Assembly (NCBI GenBank): GCA_002418985.1
Contig: DIFE01000066.1
Coordinates: forward strand, 19,950 to 83,154
Length of the DNA stretch: 63,205 nt
DNA from: Deltaproteobacteria bacterium UBA5756
GTDB taxonomy: Bacteria > Desulfobacterota > Syntrophorhabdia > Syntrophorhabdales > Syntrophorhabdaceae
Reading direction: 5' to 3'
Made by a program: the position numbers and the translations under genes. A model generated the notes under the pieces. The model had not been told where the DNA came from and searched no databases. It saw only the letters and a list, made by a program, of their open reading frames with translations. Shown here piece by piece: positions 52,607-62,122 of this stretch (position 1 is its first letter; every line of letters starts with the position of its first letter).

Positions 52607-54496
52607 ATGAATGATCTGATAGACACCAGTGCCGGGACGCACATCGGTGCCCTGCCATTGCCTGACGGCTCGACATTTTTTCGGGTCTGGGCGCCTTTTG
52701 CCGGGATGATATCGGTTGAGTTGGGACAGGGTTCCGACAGACGGATCGCGTCTCTCGAGCGCTCGGGATCCGATTATTTTGAAGGAAAACTGGAATCCGC
52801 CGGAAACGGCGATCTTTACCGGTACGTCATCGACGAACATGAGGCATTCCCCGATCCTGCGTCACGGTCTCAACCCCGGGGAGTGCACGGTCCGTCGGGG
52901 ATCGTCGATCACTCTTTTTTTCAATGGACTGACTGCGGCTGGCAGGGCATTCCCGTTGAAGAATACACCATATATGAGCTTCACGTGGGCACTTTCACCG
53001 GGGAGGGAACCTTTCAAGCCGTTACGGGGTGTATTGATTATTTTAAGGAACTGGGCATCAACGCCATCGAACTCATGCCTGTCGGTCAGTTTCCCGGCGG
53101 CAGGAACTGGGGCTACGACGGCACCTTCCCCTTCGCGCCCCAGAACACCTATGGCGGACCGGCGGGACTCAAGGAAATGATCAACGCGTGTCACGAACAT
53201 GGCATAGCCGTCATCCTTGACGTTGTCTACAACCATCTGGGGCCCGAAGGCAATTATCTAGCGAAATTCGGGCCATATTTCACGAACCGTTACCGTACCC
53301 CCTGGGGAGATGCGATCAATTTCGACGGGCCCATGAGCGACGAAGTGCGGCATTATTTTATCGAAAATGCCCTGGGCTGGTTCACACACTACCACGTCGA
53401 CGCGCTCAGGCTGGATGCTGTTCACGGAATTTACGATTTCAGCGCCCGGACCTTCCTCCAGGAACTTGCAGAAACGGTGAAGTCAGCAAACGACGGCAAC
53501 CGCACGGCCTATCTCATTGCCGAAAGCGATCTCAACGACATCCGCGTCATAACGCCTCAGGACTGCGGGGGTATAGGCCTTCATGCCCAGTGGAATGACG
53601 ATTTTCATCACGCCCTCCATGTACTCCTTACCGCGGAGCGAAGGGGGTACTACATGGATTTCGGCTCCATCGGGGACCTGGCGAAAGGCTTTTCCGAAGG
53701 CTACGTGTTCACAGGACAGTTTTCTTCATATCGCCGGAGAAAACACGGCAGTCACTCGAAACACAGACCTCCGACGCAGTTCGTGGTGTTTTCCCAGAAC
53801 CACGACCAGACGGGCAACAGGCCCCTGGGCGAGCGCCTTGCCGGCCTCGTCTGTCCTGACAGGCTTAAAATGGCCGCGACCGCCGTGATGTTGTCGCCCT
53901 CCATCCCCCTTTTGTTCATGGGAGAGGAGTATGGCGAGACGGCACCTTTTCTATATTTTGTAAGTCATGGGGACAAGAACCTCATCGAGGCTGTGGGGGC
54001 GGGAAGGGCCGAAGAATTCGCCGCTTTCGGTCCCGGCGGTGACGTGGCGGACCCGCAAGCCGAGGAGACATTCATTCGATCCAGGATCAACAGGGAGTTG
54101 CGATTTGAAGAGCGTCACGATCTTCTTTTCGGGTTCTACAAACACCTTTGCGCGCTGCGTGGTTCTCTTAAGCCCTGGGAGATGAAGCAGCATCGGCCTG
54201 ACGTGACATACCGGCACGACCGGCCGGTACTCTGCGTCACGATGCCTCTTTCAGGCGGCGATATTGCCTGCTTCTTCAATTTCAGCGGGGAGGAGGCAAA
54301 CATCATCTCGCCGCTTCATGATGGTACATGGGCGGTGATAACCGACACGTTTTCAAAACAATGGGGCGGAACCGGTGAAAAGGCCCCGGCACTCGTCAAC
54401 GCGGCAGAGGGCATCCCGGTCTCTCTGGGCCCCTGGAATGCGGTGGTCTACCGGAGGGAAGAGTCCTGCCGGAGCTTCGGAGGAAATAGATCGTGA
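52607..54496 (+). CDS. treZ: Malto-oligosyltrehalose trehalohydrolase
   Basis: The 629-residue enzyme is full length for TreZ, a GH13 protein that releases trehalose from malto-oligosyltrehalose. It has an N-terminal beta domain (TFFRVWAPFAGMISVEL) and a (beta/alpha)8 barrel with YELHVGTFTGEGTF. DVVYNHLGPEGNYL, DALRLDAVHGIYDF (nucleophile Asp), LIAESDLND (acid) and FSQNHDQTGNR are also present. No strong ribosome site precedes ATG 52607. The stop overlaps the treY start (GTGA). Together TreY and TreZ make trehalose from linear glucans. Confidence 0.95.
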   Translation: MNDLIDTSAGTHIGALPLPDGSTFFRVWAPFAGMISVELGQGSDRRIASLERSGSDYFEGKLESAGNGDLYRYVIDEHEAFPDPASRSQPRGVHGPSGIVDHSFFQWTDCGWQGIPVEEYTIYELHVGTFTGEGTFQAVTGCIDYFKELGINAIELMPVGQFPGGRNWGYDGTFPFAPQNTYGGPAGLKEMINACHEHGIAVILDVVYNHLGPEGNYLAKFGPYFTNRYRTPWGDAINFDGPMSDEVRHYFIENALGWFTHYHVDALRLDAVHGIYDFSARTFLQELAETVKSANDGNRTAYLIAESDLNDIRVITPQDCGGIGLHAQWNDDFHHALHVLLTAERRGYYMDFGSIGDLAKGFSEGYVFTGQFSSYRRRKHGSHSKHRPPTQFVVFSQNHDQTGNRPLGERLAGLVCPDRLKMAATAVMLSPSIPLLFMGEEYGETAPFLYFVSHGDKNLIEAVGAGRAEEFAAFGPGGDVADPQAEETFIRSRINRELRFEERHDLLFGFYKHLCALRGSLKPWEMKQHRPDVTYRHDRPVLCVTMPLSGGDIACFFNFSGEEANIISPLHDGTWAVITDTFSKQWGGTGEKAPALVNAAEGIPVSLGPWNAVVYRREESCRSFGGNRS

Positions 54497-57483
54497 CAGA
54501 ACTCTCTATGAATCTCCGCATACCTCTTTCGACATACAGGGTCCAATTGAACCGGAATTTCCAATTCACGGAAGTCGCGAAGATAATCCCCTATCTCCGG
54601 GAACTGGGAATCACCGACCTTTATGCCTCTCCCTATTTCGCTGCACGCTCGGGCAGCCTTCACGGATACGATATCACGGACCCGACGAGGATCAATGCCG
54701 AAATAGGCACGGACGAAGACTACGATCTCTTCACGAAAACCCTCAAAGAATACGATATGGGGCAAATCCTCGACATCGTGCCCAACCACATGTGCATCGA
54801 CAGCGACAACCGATACTGGATGGATCTCCTCGAAAACGGGCCGGCTTCATCCTGCAGCGTATTTTTTGACATCGATTGGGACCCCGTCAAGAAAGAGCTG
54901 CGCAACAAGGTGCTTCTGCCCTTTCTCGGCGACCAGTACGGTGTCGCACTTGAAAGAAAGGACATACAGCTGGCATACGGGGACGGCTCCTTCTTCATTC
55001 ACGTCTACGACACTACCTTGCCGATCCTCCCGGAAACATATGCCGATATCCTCTCCTGGAAGATAGAGGACCTCCAGGTGAAAGAAAGGGAGCCGGGAGG
55101 CAGTTACGATGAACTCCTCAGTATCGTCACGTCCGCGGGAAAACTCCCGGTATGTCTCGATACGGACCCCGAGATGGTTGCCGAGCGATACCGGGAAAAA
55201 GAGATCATAAAAAAACGGCTTCACGAGATTTATCGAAATGATCCCGAAATAAGGGCCTTCGTGGACAGGAACGTAGAGGTCTTCAACGGGACCCCGGGCG
55301 AATCCAGGAGCTTCGACCTTCTCGATGACCTCCTCTCAAAACAGATCTATCGCCTGTCGTACTGGCAGGTGGCCACCGAAGAAATCAACTACCGGAGATT
55401 TTTCGATATCAACAGCCTCGCGGCGATCAAGGTGGAAGACCCCGGGGTCTTCGAGGAAACGCACCGTTTCATCTTCGAGCTTATCGAAGCGGGAAAGGTG
55501 ACAGGTCTGAGGGTCGACCATCCCGACGGCCTGTATGATCCCTCGGAGTATTTCGACCGGCTTCAGCGCAAGTGTTTCGCAATAGCTATGAAAGCCCACG
55601 TGGAGGAAGTCAGGGAGAACGTCCGGCTCCCTTATGGAAAAAGCTACATCGAAAATGCCATCTCGGAACGCTATGACGAGGCCCTTAAGACACAGAAAAA
55701 CTTCAAACCTTTCTATATCGTAGCCGAAAAGATACTCGGCAGGGGCGAGATCATGCCCGCCGAATGGCCATTGTTCAGCACCACCGGATATGTCTTCCTC
55801 AATTCCCTCAGCGGACTCTTTGTGGACAGCCGGAACTCGAAGGCCTTCGATGCTATCTACAGGAGGTTTACCCGGATACAGTCGGATTTCCAGGAGATCC
55901 TGTACGAGAACAAAAAGCTCGTAATGGGGGTGGCCATGTCAAGCGAGATCAACACGCTGGGGCATCGTCTGAACATGATCACCGAAAAGAGCCGCCAGAC
56001 CCGCGATTTTACCCTCAACAGCCTGATCAAGGCGATCATCGAGGTCATTGCCTGCTTCCCCGTCTACAGGACGTATATCAACGGGCCGGATGTCAGGGAG
56101 AGGGACAGGCACTACATTGAGCTTGCTATCTCCCGGGCTATCAGAAGAAATCCCGTTCTGAACGAATCCATTTTTCTCTTCATGAAGAACGTCCTCCTTT
56201 TGGGATTCCATCCTGACATGGATGATGAGGAAAAGGCGGCATGGCTCAATTTCACCATGAAATTCCAGCAAATAACCGGTCCCGTCATGGCGAAGGGCGT
56301 GGAGGATACGGCGTTCTACGTTTATAACCGGCTCGTATCCCTGAACGAGGTGGGCGGCAACCCGGACCATTTCGGCACTCTCCCCGACACCTTTCACGGG
56401 CAGAACATCGAGCGGATCAAGAATTGGCCCTGTGCCCTCATCGCTTCCTCAACCCATGACACAAAGCGGAGCGAGGACGTCCGGGCCCGGATAAATGTCT
56501 TGTCCGAGATTCCCGGTGAGTGGAGGGAACACGTGACCCTCTGGGCAAAACTGAACAAGAGAAAAAAGATCGTCGTCAACAATCGCCAGGCGCCTGACAG
56601 AAACGAGGAATATCTCCTGTACCAGACGCTTATCGGTACCTGGCCCCTGGAAAACCTGAACGACGAACAGTACGACGCATACAAAATGCGGATCAAGGGT
56701 TATATGGTCAAGGCGGTCAAGGAGGCGAAGGTCAATACCAGTTGGATCAACACCGACAGGATGTACGAAGAGGCACTGACGATCTTTGTGGACACCATTC
56801 TCGACAGGAAACGCAGCAACCCCTTTCTCGACGATTTCATACCCTTCCAGAAGGCAATATCTCTTTGCGGCATGTACACTTCATCGGCACAAACCCTTCT
56901 GAAGATATGTTCCCCCGGCATCCCTGATTTTTACCAGGGAACGGAACTGTGGGATTTCAGCCTCGTTGACCCCGACAACAGGACGCCTGTCGATTACGAT
57001 CTTCGCATGGGTATGCTTGAACGCATAAAGGGAGACCTCAGCCGCAAAAATACGCTGGAATACGCGAAAGAATTGACAAGCTCGATGGAAGACGGCAGAA
57101 TAAAGCTGTACATAACATACAGGACCCTTAAGCTTCGCGGCGAGATACGGGAACTTTTCGAAAAAGGCGAATACATACCATTGGAAGTGTCGGGGGCCCG
57201 GTCAGGACAAGTCATAGCGTTTGCGCGCCGTTTCCTCACCATAATGATCATAGTGGTCGTTCCGAGGTTCCTTGCGAAGATATTACCTTCACCGGACTCG
57301 CCCTTCAGCGAAATGTGGAAAGACACGACGGTGGTAGTGCCTGAAGGTCCCGATGCGAGGGTCTACAGAAACGTTTTTACGGGGGAAGAGTACGGAAGGT
57401 CCTCGTGGCAGGCCTCTTCGGGCCTCGCCTGTTCCGAGCTCTTCCGGAATTTCCCCGTGGCGCTTCTCGAAACAGGTTATTGA
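54493..57483 (+). CDS. treY: Malto-oligosyltrehalose synthase
   Basis: The 996-residue GH13 enzyme rearranges the reducing-end bond of malto-oligosaccharides to make a trehalose end. LRIPLSTYRVQLNRNFQFTE, HGYDITDPTRINAEIGT, ILDIVPNHMCI, GLRVDHPDGLYDP (catalytic Asp), FYIVAEKILGRGE and ASSTHDTKRSEDVRARI are the TreY landmarks. The start is GTG 54493 overlapping the treZ stop, or ATG 54508, five codons in. It is longer than many homologues (roughly 700-870), with insertions in the middle of the barrel. It is coupled to treZ and upstream of the glgC pair. Confidence 0.95.
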   Translation: MTELSMNLRIPLSTYRVQLNRNFQFTEVAKIIPYLRELGITDLYASPYFAARSGSLHGYDITDPTRINAEIGTDEDYDLFTKTLKEYDMGQILDIVPNHMCIDSDNRYWMDLLENGPASSCSVFFDIDWDPVKKELRNKVLLPFLGDQYGVALERKDIQLAYGDGSFFIHVYDTTLPILPETYADILSWKIEDLQVKEREPGGSYDELLSIVTSAGKLPVCLDTDPEMVAERYREKEIIKKRLHEIYRNDPEIRAFVDRNVEVFNGTPGESRSFDLLDDLLSKQIYRLSYWQVATEEINYRRFFDINSLAAIKVEDPGVFEETHRFIFELIEAGKVTGLRVDHPDGLYDPSEYFDRLQRKCFAIAMKAHVEEVRENVRLPYGKSYIENAISERYDEALKTQKNFKPFYIVAEKILGRGEIMPAEWPLFSTTGYVFLNSLSGLFVDSRNSKAFDAIYRRFTRIQSDFQEILYENKKLVMGVAMSSEINTLGHRLNMITEKSRQTRDFTLNSLIKAIIEVIACFPVYRTYINGPDVRERDRHYIELAISRAIRRNPVLNESIFLFMKNVLLLGFHPDMDDEEKAAWLNFTMKFQQITGPVMAKGVEDTAFYVYNRLVSLNEVGGNPDHFGTLPDTFHGQNIERIKNWPCALIASSTHDTKRSEDVRARINVLSEIPGEWREHVTLWAKLNKRKKIVVNNRQAPDRNEEYLLYQTLIGTWPLENLNDEQYDAYKMRIKGYMVKAVKEAKVNTSWINTDRMYEEALTIFVDTILDRKRSNPFLDDFIPFQKAISLCGMYTSSAQTLLKICSPGIPDFYQGTELWDFSLVDPDNRTPVDYDLRMGMLERIKGDLSRKNTLEYAKELTSSMEDGRIKLYITYRTLKLRGEIRELFEKGEYIPLEVSGARSGQVIAFARRFLTIMIIVVVPRFLAKILPSPDSPFSEMWKDTTVVVPEGPDARVYRNVFTGEEYGRSSWQASSGLACSELFRNFPVALLETGY

Positions 57484-57509
57484 TCAATTAAGAAGGAGCG
57501 TGGTAGATC

Positions 57510-58742
57510 ATGGCACAGGTCCTCGCAATGATTCTTGCAGGCGGCAGGGTTGGCGAACTGGACGTACTTACCTTTTTCAGGCCCAAATCGGTCCTCCCGT
57601 ACGGGGGGCTTTATCGAGTCATCGATTTCCCTATGAGCAATCTCATGCATTCAGATATCGAGAACGTGGGTATTCTGTCACAGTACAGGCCTTTCGAACT
57701 GATCAGCCACATTGCCAACGGAGAACCCTGGGACATGACGGGAAGGCAGCGATGTGCCGTAATACTCCCCCCCTTTCAGGGCCGGGGTGCCTCCGACTGG
57801 TACAAGGGTACGGCCGATGCCGTCTACCAGAACATCGACTTCATACGTCTCAACAACCCCGAGATTGTCGTCGTCCTCTCCGGCGACCATATCTACCGCA
57901 TGGATTACCGCAGGCTCATCGAGTTCCATCTTGAAAAGAACGCCGACCTGACAGTGGCTTTCACCAAGGTCTCCCCCGAGGGTTCGTCCCGGTTCGGGCT
58001 GGCCTCCATGGACGAAGGAGACCCCCGCGGAGGAAGGCTCACGGAATACAGGGAAAAACCGAAGAATTCGCAACTGGAATGGGCATCACTGACGATCTAC
58101 GTTTTCAGGACCGAGCTTCTTATCGCAACTCTTAAGGAAAACGCGGCCAGTTCCTCTCACGAGTTCGGCAAGGACATCATCCCAATGCTCATGCAGAAAC
58201 ACAGGGTCTTCGGATACAAGCACAGCGGTTACTGGGGATATACCCGCACCGTACAGGAATACTACCGCACGAGCATGGACCTCCTCGGCAGTAGGCCGAG
58301 GGTGGACATACGCTCGTGGGAACTCAGGACCAACATGTCCGACAGTCATATCCGCGACCGGCAGCCGGCCTTTGTGGGCCCCCTGGCCAGCCTTGAAGAC
58401 GTATTCCTCCACTGCGGCTGTTCCATCAGGGGCCGCGTGGCGCGTTCCATCCTTTTCCCCGGCGTAACAGTTGAGGAAGGCGCCGTCGTCGAGGACTCCA
58501 TCCTGTTCTTTGACTCCACCGTTCGCAGCGGGGCCGTATTGACGCGCACCGTCGCGGACACGGGCTGTGTGATCTCGGAAGGCGCCGATGTCGGAGACCC
58601 CGGGGATGCCCTGACGGTCATAGGCATGGAAACGATCGTCCCCGAAAAGGTCCGCATCCGGGGAGGGGTTACGATTCACCCCAAACTCAAGACGGGCTCT
58701 TTTTCGAAGAAAGAGTACCTCGGCGGGGAGGTGGTACAATGA
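57510..58742 (+). CDS. ADP-glucose pyrophosphorylase paralogue with altered N-terminal motif
   Basis: The 410-residue protein has the GlgC plan: nucleotidyltransferase domain (LAMILAGG..., WYKGTADAVYQN, LSGDHIYRMDY with the catalytic Asp, YREKPKN) and a left-handed beta-helix domain. The N-terminal loop, normally GGxGTRLxxLTxxRxKPAV, reads GGRVGELDVLTFFRPKSVL. The loop Arg is lost and the Pro-Ala altered. The pattern recalls GlgD-type regulatory subunits. Its stop overlaps the second glgC by 4 bp (ATGA), so a two-subunit complex is likely. AAGGAG precedes the ATG. Confidence 0.85.
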   Translation: MAQVLAMILAGGRVGELDVLTFFRPKSVLPYGGLYRVIDFPMSNLMHSDIENVGILSQYRPFELISHIANGEPWDMTGRQRCAVILPPFQGRGASDWYKGTADAVYQNIDFIRLNNPEIVVVLSGDHIYRMDYRRLIEFHLEKNADLTVAFTKVSPEGSSRFGLASMDEGDPRGGRLTEYREKPKNSQLEWASLTIYVFRTELLIATLKENAASSSHEFGKDIIPMLMQKHRVFGYKHSGYWGYTRTVQEYYRTSMDLLGSRPRVDIRSWELRTNMSDSHIRDRQPAFVGPLASLEDVFLHCGCSIRGRVARSILFPGVTVEEGAVVEDSILFFDSTVRSGAVLTRTVADTGCVISEGADVGDPGDALTVIGMETIVPEKVRIRGGVTIHPKLKTGSFSKKEYLGGEVVQ

Positions 58743-59998
58743 GAGGTCCGGCGGCAATCCTGTTGGCAGGAGGTGTCGGAAGCAGACTCAATATTCTTGT
58801 CCGGCACAGGGCAAAACCCGCTGTCCCCTTCGGCGGAATATACCGGATAATCGACTTCACCCTGAGCAATATCGGCAATTCGGGTGTGACCAACGTCGCG
58901 GTCCTTACCCAATACAAACCGCTTTCCCTCATGGACCATATCGGTGACGGCTCTTCCTGGGACCTGTCGGGCCGTTCCCGCAGCGTCAAGATCTTCCCCC
59001 CCAAGACCGGGGAGGAGGACTGGGACTGGTACCGGGGAACCGCTGATGCCGTGCGGCAAAATATTTCCTTCGTCATGTCGGCACAGAGCGATGAGATCAT
59101 GATACTGTCGGGAGACCACGTATATCACATGGACTATCGGCTGATGGTCTCCTTTCACCGGGCAAAAAAAGCCCGGGTCACCATTGCCACCATCCCTGTG
59201 CCATGGGAGGAGACACAGCAGTTCGGAACTGCCATCATCGACAACGACAGCAGGATAACGCAGTGGGAGGAAAAATCACCGCGGGCAAAGTCCAACCTGG
59301 CGTCGATGGGGATCTATGTCTTCGACAGAGAATACCTGATTTCGCTTCTCACCGAGTCGAAGGAGGACGATTTCGGCCACCACATCATCCCCAGAGCGCT
59401 CAATGAAAAGGTGGTCTACGCCTATCCCTTCGACGGGTACTGGCGCGACGTCGGTACAGTCCAGGCTTACTGGGATGCCAACATGGACCTCCTGGAGTCT
59501 TCATCGGGGATCGATCCCGGATCATGGAAGACCATGACCAACATATACTCCGCCGGGCCGGCCTTCGACAGGCCCCCTGTCCTGGTGTCCTCTTTGGCCC
59601 GGGTAAGGCGGTCCATCATATCCCCCGGCTGCACCATCGAGGGACAGGTGGAAAACTGCGTGCTCTCCCCCGGTGTGATCGTGGAACGAGGGGCCAGCGT
59701 CCGGGATTCCATCATTATGCATGACTGCCGCATATGCGAGGGCGTTGAGATAGAGCGGTCCATAATCGATAAAGAGGTGGTGGTGGGAGCACGCACCACG
59801 GTCGGTCGCGGAGACCCGAAGACGGTCAACGTCACCCACCCTGAACATCTCTATTCGGGTCTTACCGTCATCGGAAAGCGAACGATCATCCCCGGGGGGA
59901 TCACGATAGGGACAAACTGCATCATCGATCCCCTGCTCGAACCCGGGACCGTCTTTCCGAAGGAAGTGAAAAGCGGGATGACCGTTAGTGGGAGCTAG
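58739..59998 (+). CDS. glgC: Glucose-1-phosphate adenylyltransferase
   Basis: The 419-residue protein has a near-canonical N-terminus (LLAGGVGSRLNILVRHRAKPAVPFGG), VTNVAVLTQYKPLSLMDHI, WYRGTADAVRQN, LSGDHVYHMDYRL with the catalytic Asp, and LASMGIYVFDREYL. The C-terminal beta-helix (SIISPGCTIEGQVENCVLSPG) follows. It makes ADP-glucose from glucose-1-phosphate and ATP. The glucose-1-phosphate site usually reads EKP; here it is EEKSPRAKS. Coupled by ATGA overlap to the altered paralogue before it, it is probably the catalytic subunit. ADP-glucose can feed TreT or glycogen; no glycogen synthase is in the window. Confidence 0.93.
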   Translation: MRGPAAILLAGGVGSRLNILVRHRAKPAVPFGGIYRIIDFTLSNIGNSGVTNVAVLTQYKPLSLMDHIGDGSSWDLSGRSRSVKIFPPKTGEEDWDWYRGTADAVRQNISFVMSAQSDEIMILSGDHVYHMDYRLMVSFHRAKKARVTIATIPVPWEETQQFGTAIIDNDSRITQWEEKSPRAKSNLASMGIYVFDREYLISLLTESKEDDFGHHIIPRALNEKVVYAYPFDGYWRDVGTVQAYWDANMDLLESSSGIDPGSWKTMTNIYSAGPAFDRPPVLVSSLARVRRSIISPGCTIEGQVENCVLSPGVIVERGASVRDSIIMHDCRICEGVEIERSIIDKEVVVGARTTVGRGDPKTVNVTHPEHLYSGLTVIGKRTIIPGGITIGTNCIIDPLLEPGTVFPKEVKSGMTVSGS

Positions 59999-60013
59999 AG
60001 ACCCGGAGACATC

Positions 60014-61276
60014 ATGGCGGAGACCATAATTCAAAGAGAAGATGTCAGGGCAAAGGTAGCCGAGATCGGGCAGGCCGATATCCTGGTGGGTATCCCGAGC
60101 TACAACAACGCCCGGTCCATAGGGCATGTGGTAAGGGCGGTGCAGGCCGGCCTTGCCAAGTATTTCCCCGACACGAAGACGGTGCTCGTCAATTCCGACG
60201 GGGGCTCTACGGATGGCACAATGGATGTTGTTCACGATACGACCATCGACGATTTCCGGTCGATCCTTTTTTCCCACCGGGTCGCATCCTTTTCGAAGAT
60301 CGCAATCCCCTACCATGGGATCCCCGGCAAGGGAAGCGCCTTCAGGACCATTTTCCAGATAGCCCGTGCCCTCAATGTGAAGGCATGTGCCGTGGTGGAT
60401 TCCGACCTGCGCAGCATTACACCGGAATGGATAGAACTGCTCATCAAACCCGTCATGAACGACGGATACGACTACGTGGCGCCGCTCTACCATCGCCATA
60501 AATACGACGGGACGATCACGAACAGCATCGTTTATCCCCTCACGAGGGCACTTTACGGAAAGAAAGTGCGCCAGCCGATAGGTGGTGACTTCGGCTTTTC
60601 CGGGAAGCTGGCAGCATTCTATCTCACCAAGGACGTATGGGAAACCGATGTGGCACGCTACGGTATCGACATCTGGATGACGACGACGGCCATTGCCAAC
60701 AATTTTCGCGTCTGCCAGGCCTTTCTGGGGGCGAAGATCCACGATGCAAAGGACCCGGGGGCGGACCTCAGCGCCATGCTCTACCAGGTTGTCGGGGCGA
60801 CCTTCGGTCTCATGGAGGAGTACGCGCAGTCATGGAAGCAGGTCAGGACGTCCGAGGAAGTGCCCGTCTTCGGGTTCCAGTACGAGGTGGGGCTTGAGCC
60901 TGTCAACGTCAATATCCAGAGAATGATCGACAAGTTCACCCTCGGCGCTCAGGAACTGGCCGTTGTCTGGGAAAAGATCCTCCCGGGAAAGACCCTCGAC
61001 TTCTTGAGAAGACTGGCCGAGACATCAGGGGACGGATTCCACATGCCCGACAGCCTGTGGGTCGACATAGTATACAGTTTCGCCCTCGCCGCTCACCAGA
61101 ACATCCTCAACAAGGAACATCTCCTCAAATCCGTGACCCCGCTATATATCGGACGCACGGCGTCATTCGTCATCGAGGCATGGGAAAGCAGCGGGCTGGA
61201 GGTGGAAGAAAAAATCGAGAACCTCTGCAGGGAATACGAGAAGAACAAACCATCATTCTCGGACCGCTGGGAGTAA
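60014..61276 (+). CDS. GT2/GT81-like glycosyltransferase, substrate unknown
   Basis: The 420-residue protein has a GT-A fold: ILVGIPSYNNARSIGHVVRAV, VLVNSDGGSTDGTMDV, IPGKGSAFRTIFQIA and the metal motif AVVDSDLRSITPEW. Then follow DGTITNSIVYPLTRALYG and QPIGGDFGFSGKLA, in the same order as in GpgS-type enzymes. The last 150 residues are helical. It likely glycosylates a small phosphorylated or sugar acceptor. In this cluster a glucosylglycerate-related or trehalose-related reaction is likely, but this is inference. It starts 15 bp after glgC. Confidence 0.8.
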   Translation: MAETIIQREDVRAKVAEIGQADILVGIPSYNNARSIGHVVRAVQAGLAKYFPDTKTVLVNSDGGSTDGTMDVVHDTTIDDFRSILFSHRVASFSKIAIPYHGIPGKGSAFRTIFQIARALNVKACAVVDSDLRSITPEWIELLIKPVMNDGYDYVAPLYHRHKYDGTITNSIVYPLTRALYGKKVRQPIGGDFGFSGKLAAFYLTKDVWETDVARYGIDIWMTTTAIANNFRVCQAFLGAKIHDAKDPGADLSAMLYQVVGATFGLMEEYAQSWKQVRTSEEVPVFGFQYEVGLEPVNVNIQRMIDKFTLGAQELAVVWEKILPGKTLDFLRRLAETSGDGFHMPDSLWVDIVYSFALAAHQNILNKEHLLKSVTPLYIGRTASFVIEAWESSGLEVEEKIENLCREYEKNKPSFSDRWE

Positions 61277-61294
61277 TACAAAAGGGGGCTTTAT

Positions 61295-62002
61295 ATGAAT
61301 TTTCTTCAGAGGATTATCATAGATCCCTTTGAGAGTTTCTACGAGAGGTTCCTGACATTTATGCCCTATTTTCTCACATCGCTGGCACTTCTCATCGTCG
61401 GCATCATCCTCGGAGGCCTCTTGAGGATGATCTTTCTAAGAATATTCCGTGCCGTCAACCTGGACAAGGCGGCCGAACGCCTCGGCCTTTTCGAGATGCT
61501 CGTCAGGGGCGGCATAAGAGAATCCCTGTCGGCCTTCATTGCCAGGATCATCGGATGGCTGACTTTCTTCACCTTTGCCGTGGTTGCCCTGCAGACATTG
61601 AAGATACCGACGGTAGAGCAGCTTCTCGAGCGCTTCTTTCTCTATCTGCCGAGTGTCTTCACGGCGGCGGTGATCCTCCTTTTCGGCTATATTTTCAGCA
61701 ATTTTTTCGGACGGGCCGCCCTGATAGCCTCTGTCAACGCGGGGCTCAAGCAGGCAGGTATGGTGGGCAGGTTCGTGAAGCTTACCGTTTTCGTCCTTTC
61801 GGCCACGATGGCACTGGAGCAACTCGGCATCGGACGGGATACCGTGCTCATAGCTTTCGCGATCCTCTTCGGAGGGATAGTCCTTGCCCTCGCGATTGCC
61901 TTTGGCTTCGGTGGTAAAGATATAGCGAAGGACTACCTGGAAAAAAACGTTCACGAAGGGAGGGAAGAGGAAGAAACGCGCGACGATATCCACCATCTGT
62001 AA
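61295..62002 (+). CDS. Small MscS-like mechanosensitive channel family protein
   Basis: The 235-residue protein has about four to five membrane segments (FLTSLALLIVGIILGGLLRMIF, AAVILLFGYIFSNFF, VLIAFAILFGGIVLALAIAFGFGG). It ends in a Glu-rich cytosolic tail. The final helix with GGIVLALAIAFGFGGKDIAKDYL corresponds to the pore-lining helix of conserved TM-helix/MscS-like proteins. The beta domain of full MscS is missing. Position in a compatible-solute cluster suggests release of osmolytes on dilution. It follows the glycosyltransferase by 18 bp. Confidence 0.8.
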   Translation: MNFLQRIIIDPFESFYERFLTFMPYFLTSLALLIVGIILGGLLRMIFLRIFRAVNLDKAAERLGLFEMLVRGGIRESLSAFIARIIGWLTFFTFAVVALQTLKIPTVEQLLERFFLYLPSVFTAAVILLFGYIFSNFFGRAALIASVNAGLKQAGMVGRFVKLTVFVLSATMALEQLGIGRDTVLIAFAILFGGIVLALAIAFGFGGKDIAKDYLEKNVHEGREEEETRDDIHHL

Positions 62003-62034
62003 AGATACTGAACGCGGAACACACGATTCCCCGG

Positions 62035-62055
62035 TCCCTCGTCCCTGATCCCTTC
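62035..62055 (+). repeat. Three heptamer repeats TCCCTNN
   Basis: TCCCTCG, TCCCTGA, TCCCTTC stand in tandem in the gap upstream of the GalT-like gene. The same unit occurs four times at 63178-63205 on its other side, so the gene is bracketed by heptamer tracts. Confidence 0.6.
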
Positions 62056-62122
62056 CTCTTGACAGGGATCTGAAAATTCTGTTTCTATTTGAAAAATACA
62101 ACAACAGGGAGATATCAGGCTG

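Noticed and set aside
59522..60742. Minus-strand 406-codon frame opposite glgC and the glycosyltransferase
   Set aside because: It spans the junction of two genes with clear catalytic motifs on the other strand and has no family features.
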